The translations under genes and the position numbers were made by a program. The notes under the pieces were generated by a model that had not been told where the DNA came from, did no database searches, and worked only from the letters and a program-made list of their open reading frames with translations. A DNA stretch of 64,000 nucleotides from Vanessa cardui (Eukaryota; Arthropoda; Insecta; Lepidoptera; Nymphalidae): the NCBI RefSeq assembly GCF_905220365.1, contig NC_061129.1, positions 5,270,803 to 5,334,802 of the forward strand. The letters are read 5' to 3'. This document shows, piece after piece, positions 23,275-35,176 of the stretch. Numbering within the stretch: the first letter of the stretch is position 1; each line of letters opens with the position of its first letter.

Positions 23275-24931
23275 TTGATAGTTTCGAATGTTAGGATTTG
23301 AGCCAATTGCATTTAGAACATTTTGAGCAAATGCTACATTAACAGCTTCGAAGATAAAATTATTCTTTATACTGATCGATCACAACAATAAATAATCATT
23401 ATGAGAAATACACATATTTACAAAAAATATGGAAACTAGCGCTATTCCACTATTAATTAAAAATATATGTATTCGTGCAAAATACGACATCACGATACTA
23501 ATTTATATATACCATCAAATTTATTATAAGTAAAATTTAGTAATCACAAAAGAGAAGTTAAGTTTGAATTTACACCACTCAGTTGCAACGCTGATCTCTC
23601 AACTAAACACTACCTTTAAAACGCTATCTGCTATCCATCACAAAACTACAAAAAACTACCTTAATAAATATACAATACATACACATATATATTTACATTT
23701 TTAGTAACAGTTTGCATACATTATATTTATTTTTTCATATATATAACGATGTAATTCAAATAGTATAATAATTTTTTATCATCACATGATTGAATATAAC
23801 TTTATATCAACTGTTACAGATCGAGTAATCTCATTATATTTTAAGTTTAACTTAGTTTTGACTCGAATATCATCGAGATATAAATAAACCGCAGTCGCAA
23901 CTGCTTTAATATAACTGGTAATAATCATTCCAATAATTTTATTTCTTTATGTACCCTTCCATAGGAAAATTGTTACCATTACAAATGTAATTGTTCTCAT
24001 AGTCCCTTTTTAATACAGTGTCTTGAACCACCCGATTATAATCACAATGTCTCTAAAGTGTTCAAAATTAAATCCCACCTAGATATATAAGCTTTTTCCA
24101 ACTACAGAAGGAAAAATAAATAACCTTTTTGATTGTATTGACGCAATATCATTGTTCGATATTCAAATCATTTATAATATTCATTATGGATTGCCACTAA
24201 AATAGCGTTTTGAATGTCGGCATATATTAAGCAAGAGCAAAGTGTTGAATAATACAGCAGCTCTCGGCAAATGTATGTAATGAATATGTTAATTTAAGGT
24301 TTGTTTATTACACCCTTCATGGATTGGAATAGGCTTTAGTTATCTGTTACTTAAGTAACGATAGGTAATGAGTATTTTAGGTGTGTAAAAAGGTTCTAAG
24401 TTTATGTAATTGTAAGGCGATCATTCGCAAGGAATGTAATGCATTTAATTATAAACACACACTCTCACAAACTATTGAATAATTAAAAATATGTCTCAGT
24501 TAGTTATTTTTGTATTTACGAATTAAGTTGCCACTAGTAAAATAAGGTTTTGTATTACAAAGACACATCACTTACTATTTTTAAAATTAATATTTCACTG
24601 CAAATTACGAAGCGATGAATATATGTATAAATAGTTCGAATGCTTTTAGTTTCTTTATTAATTAACTGCGATCTGCTAATGTTAAGAACTTATATACCAT
24701 AGATATTCTTATTGTAATATTAGCTTGAATTTCATAAGGATTTTACATTCCGTCCATTTTATTTTGTTAATTAGCTGTAAATTTTATTGTATCGAGGATA
24801 TTCAATATACATTAATATGTAAGTTTACGCTTTATTTTATTTTCGCGATTACATGATTACGCCATGTTTATTTTATTCTTTGCCAATTTAAATAATAAAA
24901 CATAATATTCTTATAACTGCAATTATCAATT
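23275..24931. other. 3'UTR / spacer between varicose and TPGS2
   Basis: AT-rich sequence between two converging genes. It presumably contains the varicose 3'UTR at the left and the TPGS2 cleavage region at the right. No ORF, repeat or RNA gene could be supported. Confidence 0.5.
23387..23392 (+). terminator. candidate poly(A) signal of varicose
   Basis: First AATAAA after the stop, 219 bases downstream. Further A/T-rich candidates follow, so a longer 3'UTR is possible. Confidence 0.4.
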
Positions 24932-24937
24932 TTTATT
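24932..24937 (-). terminator. poly(A) signal of TPGS2
   Basis: AATAAA on the minus strand, 35 bases beyond the TAG stop at 24974-24972. Confidence 0.5.
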
Positions 24938-24971
24938 AAATATGTGCCAAATCATATATAAATTTTGAAGA

Positions 24972-26706
24972 CTATGGGTTTGATGGGCGTGAAGTATTCT
25001 TGTGATGACGCACTGAGGTCTTAAAAATGGTAGGGTCGATGTGGTTGAGGCCCGTCTCGTTGGTAGCACAGATCGCATTTTGTTCATTTTCTGTTTTCTC
25101 CAATAGATGCGGCGCCAATAGAAGAAATAATTGCTGTAAGCATTTGATTATCTAAATAATCAGATCCATTCAAATCAGTAACATTTTTATGGTCTCTTTA
25201 AAGGAAAATAAAATACAACTCCTGTGCTATGCCTTCTCTACTCTTAGGAAATAAACTTAGTTCGAGTGAGAGATGAATTTTAAACACAAATTTAGCACAT
25301 GAATATTTAGTGGTCCTTGGCTGAGCTTGAACCCATCTGAGTCTAACTGCTCTCTCTCTCCTTTCGACTATAATATTGCTTTAATATAAGAATAAGACCA
25401 GGAAAAATAAAACGTCAAGCTATAAAAAAAAAACATCAATAGAAAATGGAAAACGGTTATTAAGTAATCATTTAATTAAATTATTTAAATTTGACTGAAA
25501 CCACGCTGCAAAAACATTGCAGTATCAGTTTTGCAATTTTAATCTGTAGAAAATTAAGTAAATCGCAGTTGAGTGTTAGCGTTTTCGTCAAATCATTTGA
25601 AATATTTTTGTAATGCTTGGATTTGAAACTAATTAAAATAACGTAACCTTTTCAAATCGTACATTACCTCCGCCCATGGTATTAGTGGTAAGTTAGCAAA
25701 GGCCGCCTGCCAACCGGGAAGACCGAGGTGAACGAGAGCCATTCTAAAATAATGGGTGAACGAATGCGCTAACCAACCCCATGACCCATCTCTTGTAGCA
25801 AGCCATATAGACCAACATCCACCGGTATATATCAAACACACCTGAAAGTGATATTTCTTCTGATAATAATTTAGTAGGAATATATATATTACATTACATA
25901 GTAAATCTAAACATTATAATGATTTGATGACATGCGAATAATGATACGCAATGATACCGCTTTGAAATATAAAACAATTTAGAACATATGAACAGTAGAT
26001 TCATAATGGAGTTAATTGAATCACTTAAATTATCTATATATCTTAAAATGTGCCTTTTTATTTTACCTTTCCAATATTTCTGCAGTTGTCAAGTTCGAAG
26101 ACCTTGCTTTTAGTATTCAGTACCGGACGAGGACCACTATTTGCGCGTGTAAGTGAAAAATCCAATAGATCTTTAAGTGCAGGAGTCAAGCACAAATCAT
26201 TTAAAGCGTTTACTCGTATTGATCCAACAGATAAAATTTCATCCGCTGCAACGAATATTCAACATTTTAAATAAAATAATAAAAATCTGGCTTGTCATCT
26301 TAACTTTCGACTACCAGCTTTGCACGGACGTATATGAGAAGGTACAACTGCAAACACTACCAAACAAAAACACCTGAATGTATTCTTATTTGAATGGTAA
26401 AGGAGGTTTGTATGTTTAAATTTTTAAACATACAAACCTGTTACACGGACCACGTCTAGAGGCATAAATGACCAATTACCATCATGCCCTTTGTCCGTCT
26501 GCATTATAAATAACATAAAATATCAAAACGTTGCTTTCCTGAGTATTTATAGCGCCAAGATAATTCAAAACCATCGGTCGAAGCATAAAAATTCCGCAAA
26601 TCTTCTGGTAACGTAGCAGAATGCCTCTGTTCCCAATTTGAAAGCGCTACACGATCGCATGGTGGGCGACGTTCAACGACCACATTAGATATTCTCGAAT
26701 CGGACT
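24972..26706 (-). CDS. TPGS2: tubulin polyglutamylase complex subunit 2 (TPGS2), 5' exon not found
   Basis: Non-catalytic subunit of the TTLL1 complex that polyglutamylates tubulin. It belongs to the SMI1/KNR4-like fold. Minus-strand exons: 26706-26539, 26245-26067, 25841-25668 and 25133-24972, in matching phases. Family landmarks are SNWEQ and LPEDLRNFYASTDGF in the first exon, VGSIRVN and VFELDNC in the second, then VCLIY and HLGLPGWQAAFANL, and a C-terminal DPTIFKTSVR block matching the DPSKVFKSKN region of vertebrate TPGS2. The C-terminus ends shortly after, without the long low-complexity tail of the human protein. The visible part begins around human residue 28. A small first coding exon should lie between 26707 and about 27600, but I could not pick it out. 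The donor after the first exon reads GA instead of GT. Confidence 0.9.
26404..26439. repeat. perfect inverted repeat in a TPGS2 intron
   Basis: AGGTTTGTATGTTTAAA, two T, then its exact reverse complement. It is a 36-base palindrome-like hairpin 97 bases from the TPGS2 exon edge at 26539 and could fold in the transcript near the odd GA donor. Confidence 0.85.
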
Positions 26707-27635
26707 CTAAAATAAGGTTTTTTTTTAATTCTTAAATTATTATAATTTTAATAAAAGCACAAGGTTATAACTAATGTTGACAAGTTACTTTAGAGTGAAA
26801 TGTGATGGTCTGGGTTACAAATATCAATTCAATGGATCTGGTCGCTTCTGGAATGGGTCTGGTAAGTGGTATGTCGTTATTCAACAAAATGAAGAATAGA
26901 TCGTAAAGAGGAGCTTTGACAATAAACTAAGTGAACAATAAGTGTAAAGTGGAGCTGAAGATATAAGTAACTCATGATTGGATAATATTTTAGCACTCTA
27001 AATCGGGGAGAGCTGACAAACAAATATTAACTTAACTTAGATAGATCCCTTATACCTAAGATAAGTAAGAAGAAAAAGTTCAATTCTAGTGTATCTATAA
27101 AGTTTCATTTAGAAGAGATATGTAAATATTTTAAAGTATGACGTTGGTGAGGAAATGATTGTATATATCTAGGACCAGTTAAAGAGGAATACCGCTTATA
27201 GCATTTTTTGTTTTGTTTTAAAAATCATTAAACCATATTTAATTTAAAAATCGAAACTTTGGTTCTCCTTCAGTATTACTTTTTTTTTTACTTTTATGTC
27301 TGCAAAAATTATAAAAATATATTTTTGACACTTGACACTTAGAAATTTAGAACTTTTGTAATTTTGTTATAACTTTGACAAGTCGTAGACCGTGGTACAA
27401 CACATGGCCAATTAGGTTTATATAAAATATTCTGTAGGTGATTGCAATGTACATTAAACATCAGATTTGTTTATAACAGTAGTCAGTAGTTGCATCATGT
27501 TATATTAAGTGCAATTTAATGAGATTGTTAATGAATGATAAAAACATAACCTCTATACCCATACTTGATGTTATATTTGAATACATTTTGACTTATTTTT
27601 AAAAAACTGAAATTTTTTAAAATATATAACAAATA
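26707..27635. other. probable shared upstream region of TPGS2 and DUS3L
   Basis: Separates the minus-strand TPGS2 exons from the plus-strand DUS3L start. It must contain the first TPGS2 exon and both promoters, but no TATA box, CpG block or clear exon is visible. DNA here is very AT-rich. Confidence 0.4.
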
Positions 27636-29423
27636 ATGACAAATCCTAATGCTGGCGTTTGTGATATAAAAAAAGAATTCATAATTCAGAAGCCAGATAA
27701 AAATAAAATAGAAAAAACTGAAATCATTAATAAGCGTAAATTAAGTGAAGATGACAATATTGAAGCTAAAAAGCTCCGAAGTGATGAAAATGGAGATGCG
27801 TCCAGTGATAAATGTAAGGTTAAAAGACGAGGCCAAAACAAAGCAAGACCAAAAACATTTCAAGATGAAAAACAAAATAAACCATGCCCAACTATTATAA
27901 ATAATATTTCTAAAGATGAGATTAAGCCATGTCAATTTACAAAGTGCAAATACATTCATAATCCCGTCGAATACTTAAACTCAAAACAAGAAGATTTAGG
28001 TGATACATGTCATTTATTTAACATTCGAGGCAGGTGCCCTAGAGGAATTACATGTCGATTTGGTTCTGGACATACAACAAAAGATGGACTCAACATTATT
28101 GATGAAACTAAAGTAAGCACTTGGAAAGAAGATGTTAAAAATACTTTACAACAATCATTACAAATAAGTTTACAAAAAAGGAAATATGATTTTACTTTAG
28201 CTGAAAAATTGGTTAAATCTCTAGATACCAAAAATAAATCTGAAAAAAAAGACATTGAAAGTGACACTATTAATTCAACAATAGAAAGTGATAAAATCAT
28301 TAGCCAAAGTGGGGCAATTATTGATGATGATTTGATTAAATTATTACCAAGAGAAAAAAAGAAAATTGATTGGCAAAATAAGTTATTTCTTAGTCCTCTA
28401 ACTACCGTAGGTAATTTACCATTTAGAAGAATATGCAAACAATTTGGAGCTGATATCACATGTGGTGAAATGGCATTATGTGAATCTTTATTAAAAGGAT
28501 TAAAACAGGAGTGGGCACTGGTTAAAAGACACGAATCAGAGGATATATTTGGAGCTCAAATATGTGGAAACAATGCTTATGGAATTGCAAAAGTAGCTCA
28601 ATTGTTGCAAGAAAATACAGAATTAGACTTTATTGACTTAAATCTTGGTTGTCCAATAGATTTAATTTATAAGAAAGGTGGAGGCAGTGGGATGATGCAC
28701 AGAATGCCTGCTTTAGAAGCATCAGTTAGAAGTGCTTCAAGTTTATTAAATATACCATTTACTGTAAAAATGCGGACTGGTATTTACCAAGATAAAAAAA
28801 TAGCACATAATATTATTCCAAAAGTAGTAAATTGGGGTGCTTCTCTAATAACACTACATGGCAGGTCTAGAGAAGCAAGATATACAAAATTAGCTGATTG
28901 GGATTACATAGAATCTTGTGCTAAAATAGTTTCTCCTTGTCCTGTTTTTGGTAATGGTGATATTCTAAGTTATGAAGACTATGCCTACAGACGAGAAGTA
29001 GCTCCAACAGTTCAAGGTGTTATGATTGGTAGAGGTGCATTAATAAAGCCATGGATATTTACAGAAATAAAGGAACAGAAATTGTGGGACATTAGCAGTA
29101 ATGAAAGATTTGATATAATCAAAAAATTCACTAATTATGGTTTAGAGCATTGGGGTTCAGATACACAAGGTGTAGAAAATACAAGACGCTTTCTTCTTGA
29201 GTGGCTCTCATTCTTATATCGCTATATACCTGTTGGATTACTAGAAAGACCTCCCCAAAAAATTAATGAAAGGCCTCCATTGTATTTTGGTCGCAATGAC
29301 TTAGAAACTTTAATGGCATCTGGAAACTGTGCTGACTGGATAAAGATTAGTGAAATGTTACTAGGTCCAGTTCCTGATGGATTTCAATTCTTGCCAAAAC
29401 ACAAAGCTAATTCTTATCAATGA
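27636..29423 (+). CDS. DUS3L: tRNA-dihydrouridine(47) synthase, DUS3L type
   Basis: Flavoenzyme reducing uridine 47 of tRNA to dihydrouridine using NAD(P)H. One uninterrupted 595-residue frame, close to full family length. Residues 1-80 are Lys-rich and probably nuclear-targeting. A pair of CCCH zinc fingers follows (C84, C99, C104, H108; C125, C134, C140, H146). The TIM-barrel Dus domain starts near residue 250 (LFLSPLTTVGNLPFRRICKQ). It contains NLGCP with catalytic C339, FMN-contact VKMRTG (about 377-382), LHGRSREARY (about 407-416), FGNGDI and IGRGAL (about 464-469), then the helical C-terminal domain. The start is the first ATG after an in-frame AT-rich leader. AATAAA at 29452 lies 29 bases after the stop. 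The gene lacks introns, unlike most of its neighbours. Confidence 0.96.
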   Translation: MTNPNAGVCDIKKEFIIQKPDKNKIEKTEIINKRKLSEDDNIEAKKLRSDENGDASSDKCKVKRRGQNKARPKTFQDEKQNKPCPTIINNISKDEIKPCQFTKCKYIHNPVEYLNSKQEDLGDTCHLFNIRGRCPRGITCRFGSGHTTKDGLNIIDETKVSTWKEDVKNTLQQSLQISLQKRKYDFTLAEKLVKSLDTKNKSEKKDIESDTINSTIESDKIISQSGAIIDDDLIKLLPREKKKIDWQNKLFLSPLTTVGNLPFRRICKQFGADITCGEMALCESLLKGLKQEWALVKRHESEDIFGAQICGNNAYGIAKVAQLLQENTELDFIDLNLGCPIDLIYKKGGGSGMMHRMPALEASVRSASSLLNIPFTVKMRTGIYQDKKIAHNIIPKVVNWGASLITLHGRSREARYTKLADWDYIESCAKIVSPCPVFGNGDILSYEDYAYRREVAPTVQGVMIGRGALIKPWIFTEIKEQKLWDISSNERFDIIKKFTNYGLEHWGSDTQGVENTRRFLLEWLSFLYRYIPVGLLERPPQKINERPPLYFGRNDLETLMASGNCADWIKISEMLLGPVPDGFQFLPKHKANSYQ

Positions 29424-30356
29424 TTGGTATATTATATTTTGTTGTTATTTGAATAAAAAAATACTATTTTTACCTAAGACTTTTGTTATTCCCAATGTTA
29501 TATTTTCGTAAAAGGAATCTTCAGACACTAAATCAACACAAAAACTCATTACAACTTTTTTTGTGATAAAAATTATTGTACTTTATTGATCTGTCAACAG
29601 TTGTCTAGGATACAATAATAGTTGCCATTCACATTGTTGAATAAATCAAAGGTTTTTAAGTAAAACTCATTTTAAATGTATGTAAAGGAATTTTATTTTC
29701 ATTAATAAAATACACTACTACTCAAGTAAAATATACACTAATTCAGACTTACAGTCAAATTAACACAAAGATTGTTATTAGATACATTTCAATGAGAATC
29801 TTTTTTACAGAAAGAGCTTATATCGTTATATTTGTTGTACAATATACCAGTGTATAGAAAAAATTAATAATGAAGTGCAATTACAAAACAACTTCTCAGA
29901 ATAGCTTTTGGTTTCATTTTTAACAATACAAAATGTACAGATCTTAATAAATAAAGCGTACTACTGCCTTATAGATATATTACTTAAGTAATGTTCACCA
30001 TCTATTATAAAAAAGGCATTGCGAATATATAATAAAATCGATTTTAATCATACTGTATTTTTTTTTCTTAATTATGTATGGTATATGTTAATAGACACTA
30101 AAACATGTTCACATTTTACTAACATTGTTTTTAATATCAAACTTAAATGTACCAATGTATTCTTAATACTACTTTAAGCAATCACTGAAAATTTAATCAT
30201 TTATAAAATGTATTTACGTTTTATCAACATTAAAACCAAATCAGTACTGTCAAATACATATGGAATGAAAATAGCAATTCCTTAATTTATTTTAGTTGTT
30301 CTGTTAGTGCCGAATTTATTCAGTTTTATCGCCGCCTACGTCGACGAGAGTCACCG
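29424..30356. other. convergent 3' region of DUS3L and the DDX17-like gene
   Basis: AT-rich, no ORF. The left edge is the short DUS3L 3'UTR. The rest is probably the long 3'UTR of the minus-strand helicase, with several TTTATT motifs (minus-strand AATAAA), for example near 29692-29697. Confidence 0.5.
29452..29457 (+). terminator. poly(A) signal of DUS3L
   Basis: AATAAA 29 bases after the TGA stop. It predicts a very short 3'UTR. Confidence 0.6.
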
Positions 30357-33300
30357 TTATAGCCGTTCTCTGTAAAAAAAAAAAAAAACATATGTAAGAA
30401 TAGTGAACTCTTTTTTTGTGAATACAAAATTATTTATTAATAGAAATAATAGTGTACTTGAAACACCAACCATAACCATATTAAAAGTTAAATATAATAT
30501 TAATATCTTATATGATATTTTATGGATGGCATCTCAAAACTGGTATTGTTAGGGAGACGAGCTTGCATTGGTTTGAATGTAACAAACCTCGATCTTATTC
30601 ACCGTCGTTGGCGATTGCCCTGGCGGTCATTTCTGTACCCCATGGAGCCATTAGCCAGCGCACCATTAGACATATCTGGATCCATACCAGATGTGAAAGG
30701 TCGGCCAGGTCCCATATTTTGGCCATAATAGTCAACACCATTCATATTGCTACTATCATAATTACAACCGTCATTTTCAGGTTCATTTCTTTTATTGTTT
30801 TTAGACCCGTAAGAACCGAAAGCTGTAAAGTTTGCGCTTTGTTGTCCTCCGAAGTCACCAACGTTCTGCGGAAGCATGCGCGGCAAGAGGCTCCCATGGG
30901 GTACGCCAAGACCGCCAGTAGCTAATCCGCCAGTTGCCTGACCCAGGCCGCCTTCAAGGCCGCCCGAGCCGTGAGACCCGAGACCACCACTCGGACTATC
31001 CGAGTTATAGTCATCATGGTCACGTCCTCTTCCTCGTCGACGTCGGTCACGATTGCCCCGCGACCGCGAGCCGCTTTGGCTCTCATCGGAGCCAAGGCCG
31101 CCACCAGAGCCTAGGCCGCCTGACCCGAGACCACCGCCATAGTTGTCAGTCGAGCCGAGGCCACCGCTAGACGATCCGAAGCCTCCTTCGGAACCCAGGC
31201 CGCCTGAGCCCAAGCCAAACGAGCTCGAAGTTCCGAGGCCACCAGAACGACTTCCTCGTTTTCTGGAATCCGACTCTGGGAGGCGACTTTGCCCCGAGCC
31301 ACTTTGTCCATAGTCGTAATTGTTTTGTGGCCCACCACTTGTTTCTGTAGGAGGAGGAGGAGGAGGGGGTGGAGGTGGTGCTCCCCAGCCAGTAGTATTG
31401 AGCATGGCATTAGGAGGAAAAGGTGGCATCATCATTCCATATTGATCACTGGGAAAGTATGGAGGCATCATAAAGCCTGGACCGTTCATTGGAGGAGGAA
31501 CACACATATTCATTTGAGGATTTATAGCCATTAAAGGTGGAATTGAGTTTGCCTGCTGTTGTTGTGGTTGCTGTAAATTGGTATCATGGTTTATGTGATT
31601 ATTAACATTATTATTTATATTATTATTAGGGGAAAAATCAGTATCATTAGATCGTGTTTCATTATTTCGAATGGGAGGTGTTGAGGAAGCTTTGCCGTTA
31701 GGTCTATCAAAATGTGAGGGAGGTAATTGGGGACCAATGGGTGTGGGCAAAAGTGGTTTGGGCGTCGGCAGCAGAGCCTGAGTCGCAGGCTGGGGCCCAA
31801 TATTAGAACCATCCTTCAGTGGGCTGCACTTGCCTGAGCGAGATCGGCTACGTGAACGGGAACGCGAGCGCGAGTGACTTCTCGAAGATCTCGATGACCT
31901 GCTGCGTGATGATCTGGACGAGCTGTGTCTGCGTCGACGGCGATCTCGGGATCGTGAACGAGTACGTGATCGCCGACGTCGATCACGAGATCGGGATCGA
32001 GATCTTGATCGACGTCCTCTTCTGTATCTGCCACCGCGACCACGGTGTCCTAAGTGAATAATGAGAAAATTAATGTCTTCATTTTAAAAGTAATGTTTAT
32101 TTTCGATTCTCTGTTTCTGTACTTACTTCGGCCACCACCACCACCTCGTTCTGCTAGCTCTTGCAGCTTAGGATTAACTACTTGCTTGGCTTCTTTTAAC
32201 ACCGAGACAAGATCTGCAGCCTTGGCAGCATTTGATGGTGTAAAAAATGTATATGCAGTTCCAGTTTTATTAGTTCTACCTGTTCTACCGATTCGGTGAA
32301 CATAATCTTCAGAGTTACTAGGGTAATCAAAATTGATTACAAACTTGACATCATCAACATCTGAAAAAAAAAGAAAAAATATATTATTATATGCAAAACT
32401 TAACCACAGAAATCTCTAGTTAAAGGAAAACTGTATGCATACCTAATCCTCTTGCAGCAACATCTGTTGCTACAAGAATAGGCGCTTTCCCACTGCGAAA
32501 ATCTGAAATAATATATTTTGTAAGTACATCTTTATGTATAATATTGAATATTTTATATTAAACAATTTAGAAGGATACTCTATAGAATATATACATAGAT
32601 TTAATAAAATATAATGATACTTGTAGTTTGATCAGGTCAAATTATTAATTTAAATACTGGTACAAAGGCTTGACCATAAAGTAAATGAGAATGTTAATAT
32701 GTATTTGCTAATGATAATCTTGATTAGTAGAATATATATTCTTAAAAATTCTCATACTTCATTTAACAGTCACACATTTTATTCATTATTAATTCAAAAA
32801 TTGATTGACATTAAACATGATAAACAAATAATATTTAAATATTTTCAGCACATGAATAATATAATAAATATTATATAATCAATATAAATTACAACCTATA
32901 ATAAATGCAATAAATATATCAATCGACCGACTGCAGGCAAAAATCATCTCGGACGGTGTATAGGTCGCAATATGTTCGAAACTTACTACTTTTAACGATT
33001 TCATCGAAAAGTGATGGTGTACAGTTCATTCGAAATGTCAATTAGGACTAATAAGGGCGTCCGAGAGCGCAAGAGGCGCAAAGCGAGACGTGAACGGCGA
33101 GCGCACGGGGAGCCTCGAGCGCCGACTCGGAGCGGCGGCGGGCCACCCCGCGCCTCGGGCCCCCCGGCGAGGCCGACCGCCAACCCCGCCGCGCCGCACG
33201 CGCGAGAAGCGGCGCAGACTAGCCGCGGTGGCAACTCTGAGTGCTTAGGGCTTAGCCCCGTCAATAGAGGCGGAGCGGTGCGGCCGCCGGGCGCTTAGCG

Positions 33301-35028
33301 GCGACATCGCCCGCGGGCCGCCGCCCTCGCCGCCCGGCCGCAGCTCGCCTCAGCCTGCACATGCAGACATGTGTTCAGATACCGTTTATACGCGACACGC
33401 GTCAAGTGACGCGTGGCAGGATTGCCACACCCGCGACTCGCGTGCTACTTCACAGTCCGACACCGCTTCTCGACTCGTTTCGATGTTCGTCATTTTTTAC
33501 AGTCGCCACTTTTTAGGATAATATTTTTTTAGTTGAAGGGATAAGGATATCTGTTTTTTAATAATATGATACAAATGTTTATAGAATATCAAATAAAACA
33601 AACGATAATAAAACATATTTCAAAATCAACATTACCCAGCCCTTTCTTACCTTGTAATACCCAGTCACGTTCATTCTGTGATTTGTCGCCATGAATACAA
33701 ACAGCAGGCCACCTGTAAATTGTGATGATTGATATTATATCAAAATTTAAATTTGTTTAGTTTATAATCATAGTAAACAGAAATTTTGTATATACATACC
33801 CATCTCTTTTCATTTTCCTTGTTATGTCATCTACTCGTCGTTTTGTCTCAATGAAAATGATAGTTTTATTTTCTTTTTCTGCCATTATTTCTTTGAGTAA
33901 AGTACTTAATTTAGTTTCCTTTTCATATTCCATACAGACATCAATAATTTGTAAAATATTATGATTTGCAGCCAGTTGCAATGACCCAACATTAATTTGT
34001 AGGTAATCTTTTAAAAATTCTGCCGCTAAACTTTGAACTTCCCTAGGCCAAGTCGCAGACCACATAAGTGTCTGCCGGTCAGGTCTTATTTGTTCTATTA
34101 TTTTTCTGATTTGAGGTTCAAAACCCATATCCAACATTCTGTCAGCTTCATCTAAGACTAAATAAGTGCATCTCTTTAAATTAGTTCGTCCACTTTCCAA
34201 AAAGTCTAACAAACGTCCAGGTGTCGCAATTACAATTTCAACACCTGCATCTAAGTCTCTTGCTTGAGGTCCTTTTGGAGCACCTCCAAACAAACAGGTA
34301 TTGTGGATTTTTGATGTATTTGCAAATTTATCACATACTTCTTGAATCTGTTGGGCAAGTTCTCTTGTTGGAGCCAACACCAAGGCCATAGGCCCATCAC
34401 CTCTGCTTGATTTAGGTTGATTATTTATATGAACAATAGCTGGCAAAATGTATGAGAGGGTTTTTCCTGAACCTGTTGAAGCAATGCCAACCATATCATA
34501 GCCACTTAAAGCAATTGGCCAACCTTGGGCCTGAATTGGGGTTGGTTTGGAAAATCCCATTTTATCAATTTCATCCATAACGTAATCAGGGAAACCAGCT
34601 TCATCAAAAGTAAGTGTTGGTTTAGGTATATTACGGCCTTTCAAAGTTATTTCATTTTCACTTCTCCAAGCTTCCACCTCTGACTCGGGTCTATTCTCTA
34701 CTTCACTGTGTGGTACATAAAAATCCTTTTTAAATGGCTTTAGCCTACTTAAATCCCACTTGGGTTTACGAAGATTTGCTCCCGGATTGCTTCTTCGGCC
34801 TCCTCCGCCATAACCACCACCGCCGCCGCCACCACCTGACCCGAGCCCGTAGCGCGGACTACGGCTTCGACTTCTGCTTCTACTCCTACTTCGACTGCGA
34901 CGCCTATCTCGACTGCGGTCTCTACATTTTATGAACAAGAAAATAATAAATCAATAAAACTGCCGATGATGCCTTGATTTTGATTGCAAATTAATTTAAC
35001 GAACTTATAATTACCTTCCACGTCCCAT
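30357..35028 (-). CDS. Rm62: DEAD-box RNA helicase of the DDX5/DDX17 (p68/Rm62) type
   Basis: ATP-dependent RNA helicase acting in splicing, transcription and small-RNA pathways. Minus-strand exons: 35028-35015, 34921-33800, 33712-33651, 32502-32443, 32360-32127, 32049-30603 and 30369-30357, for 983 residues in consistent phase. The N-terminus is an RS stretch and poly-Gly run (residues 6-46). Core motifs are FSKPTPIQAQGWP (Q motif), ASTGSGKT (about 152-159), PTRELAQQ, TPGRLLDFL, VLDEADRMLDMGFEPQ (DEAD about 262-265), MWSATWPRE, FIETKRRVDD, DVAARGL and YVHRIGRTGR. The C-terminus (about 500-983) is unusually long, with a second RS/Arg block, Pro- and Gln-rich segments, a run of ten prolines, and many GLGS/GGLG repeats. 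The last splice is uncertain. Reading through the donor at 30602 ends at a TGA immediately, giving RQRR instead of RQRRERL. Confidence 0.95.
33000..33480. other. GC-rich CpG island inside a helicase intron
   Basis: Within the 1.15-kb intron between exons 33712-33651 and 32502-32443, about 450 bases are extremely GC- and CpG-rich while both flanks are AT-rich. It contains the inverted repeat CACGCGTCAAGTGACGCGTG near 33396-33415. A plus-strand frame from the ATG at 33013 to the TAG at 33296 gives 94 Arg/Pro/Gly-rich residues. This most likely reflects composition rather than coding. An internal promoter, enhancer or nested RNA is possible. Nothing identifies it as rRNA or a known element. Confidence 0.6.
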
Positions 35029-35176
35029 ATTTGTGAACAATAAGGCTTTATACGATTACAAAGTACTATATTAACACTAGTTGACCAATTTTATATTATT
35101 AATTATGAAAAATACTTTTTATTCAAAATATTACACAAAAAACGCGTCTCACTAAAAATTAACCACATGAAAAGAT

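Noticed and set aside
33013..33298. 94-residue Arg/Pro/Gly-rich protein in the helicase intron
   Set aside because: The open frame follows from the extreme GC content (few stops), the opposite strand is equally open, and no domain is recognisable. Kept only as a CpG island.
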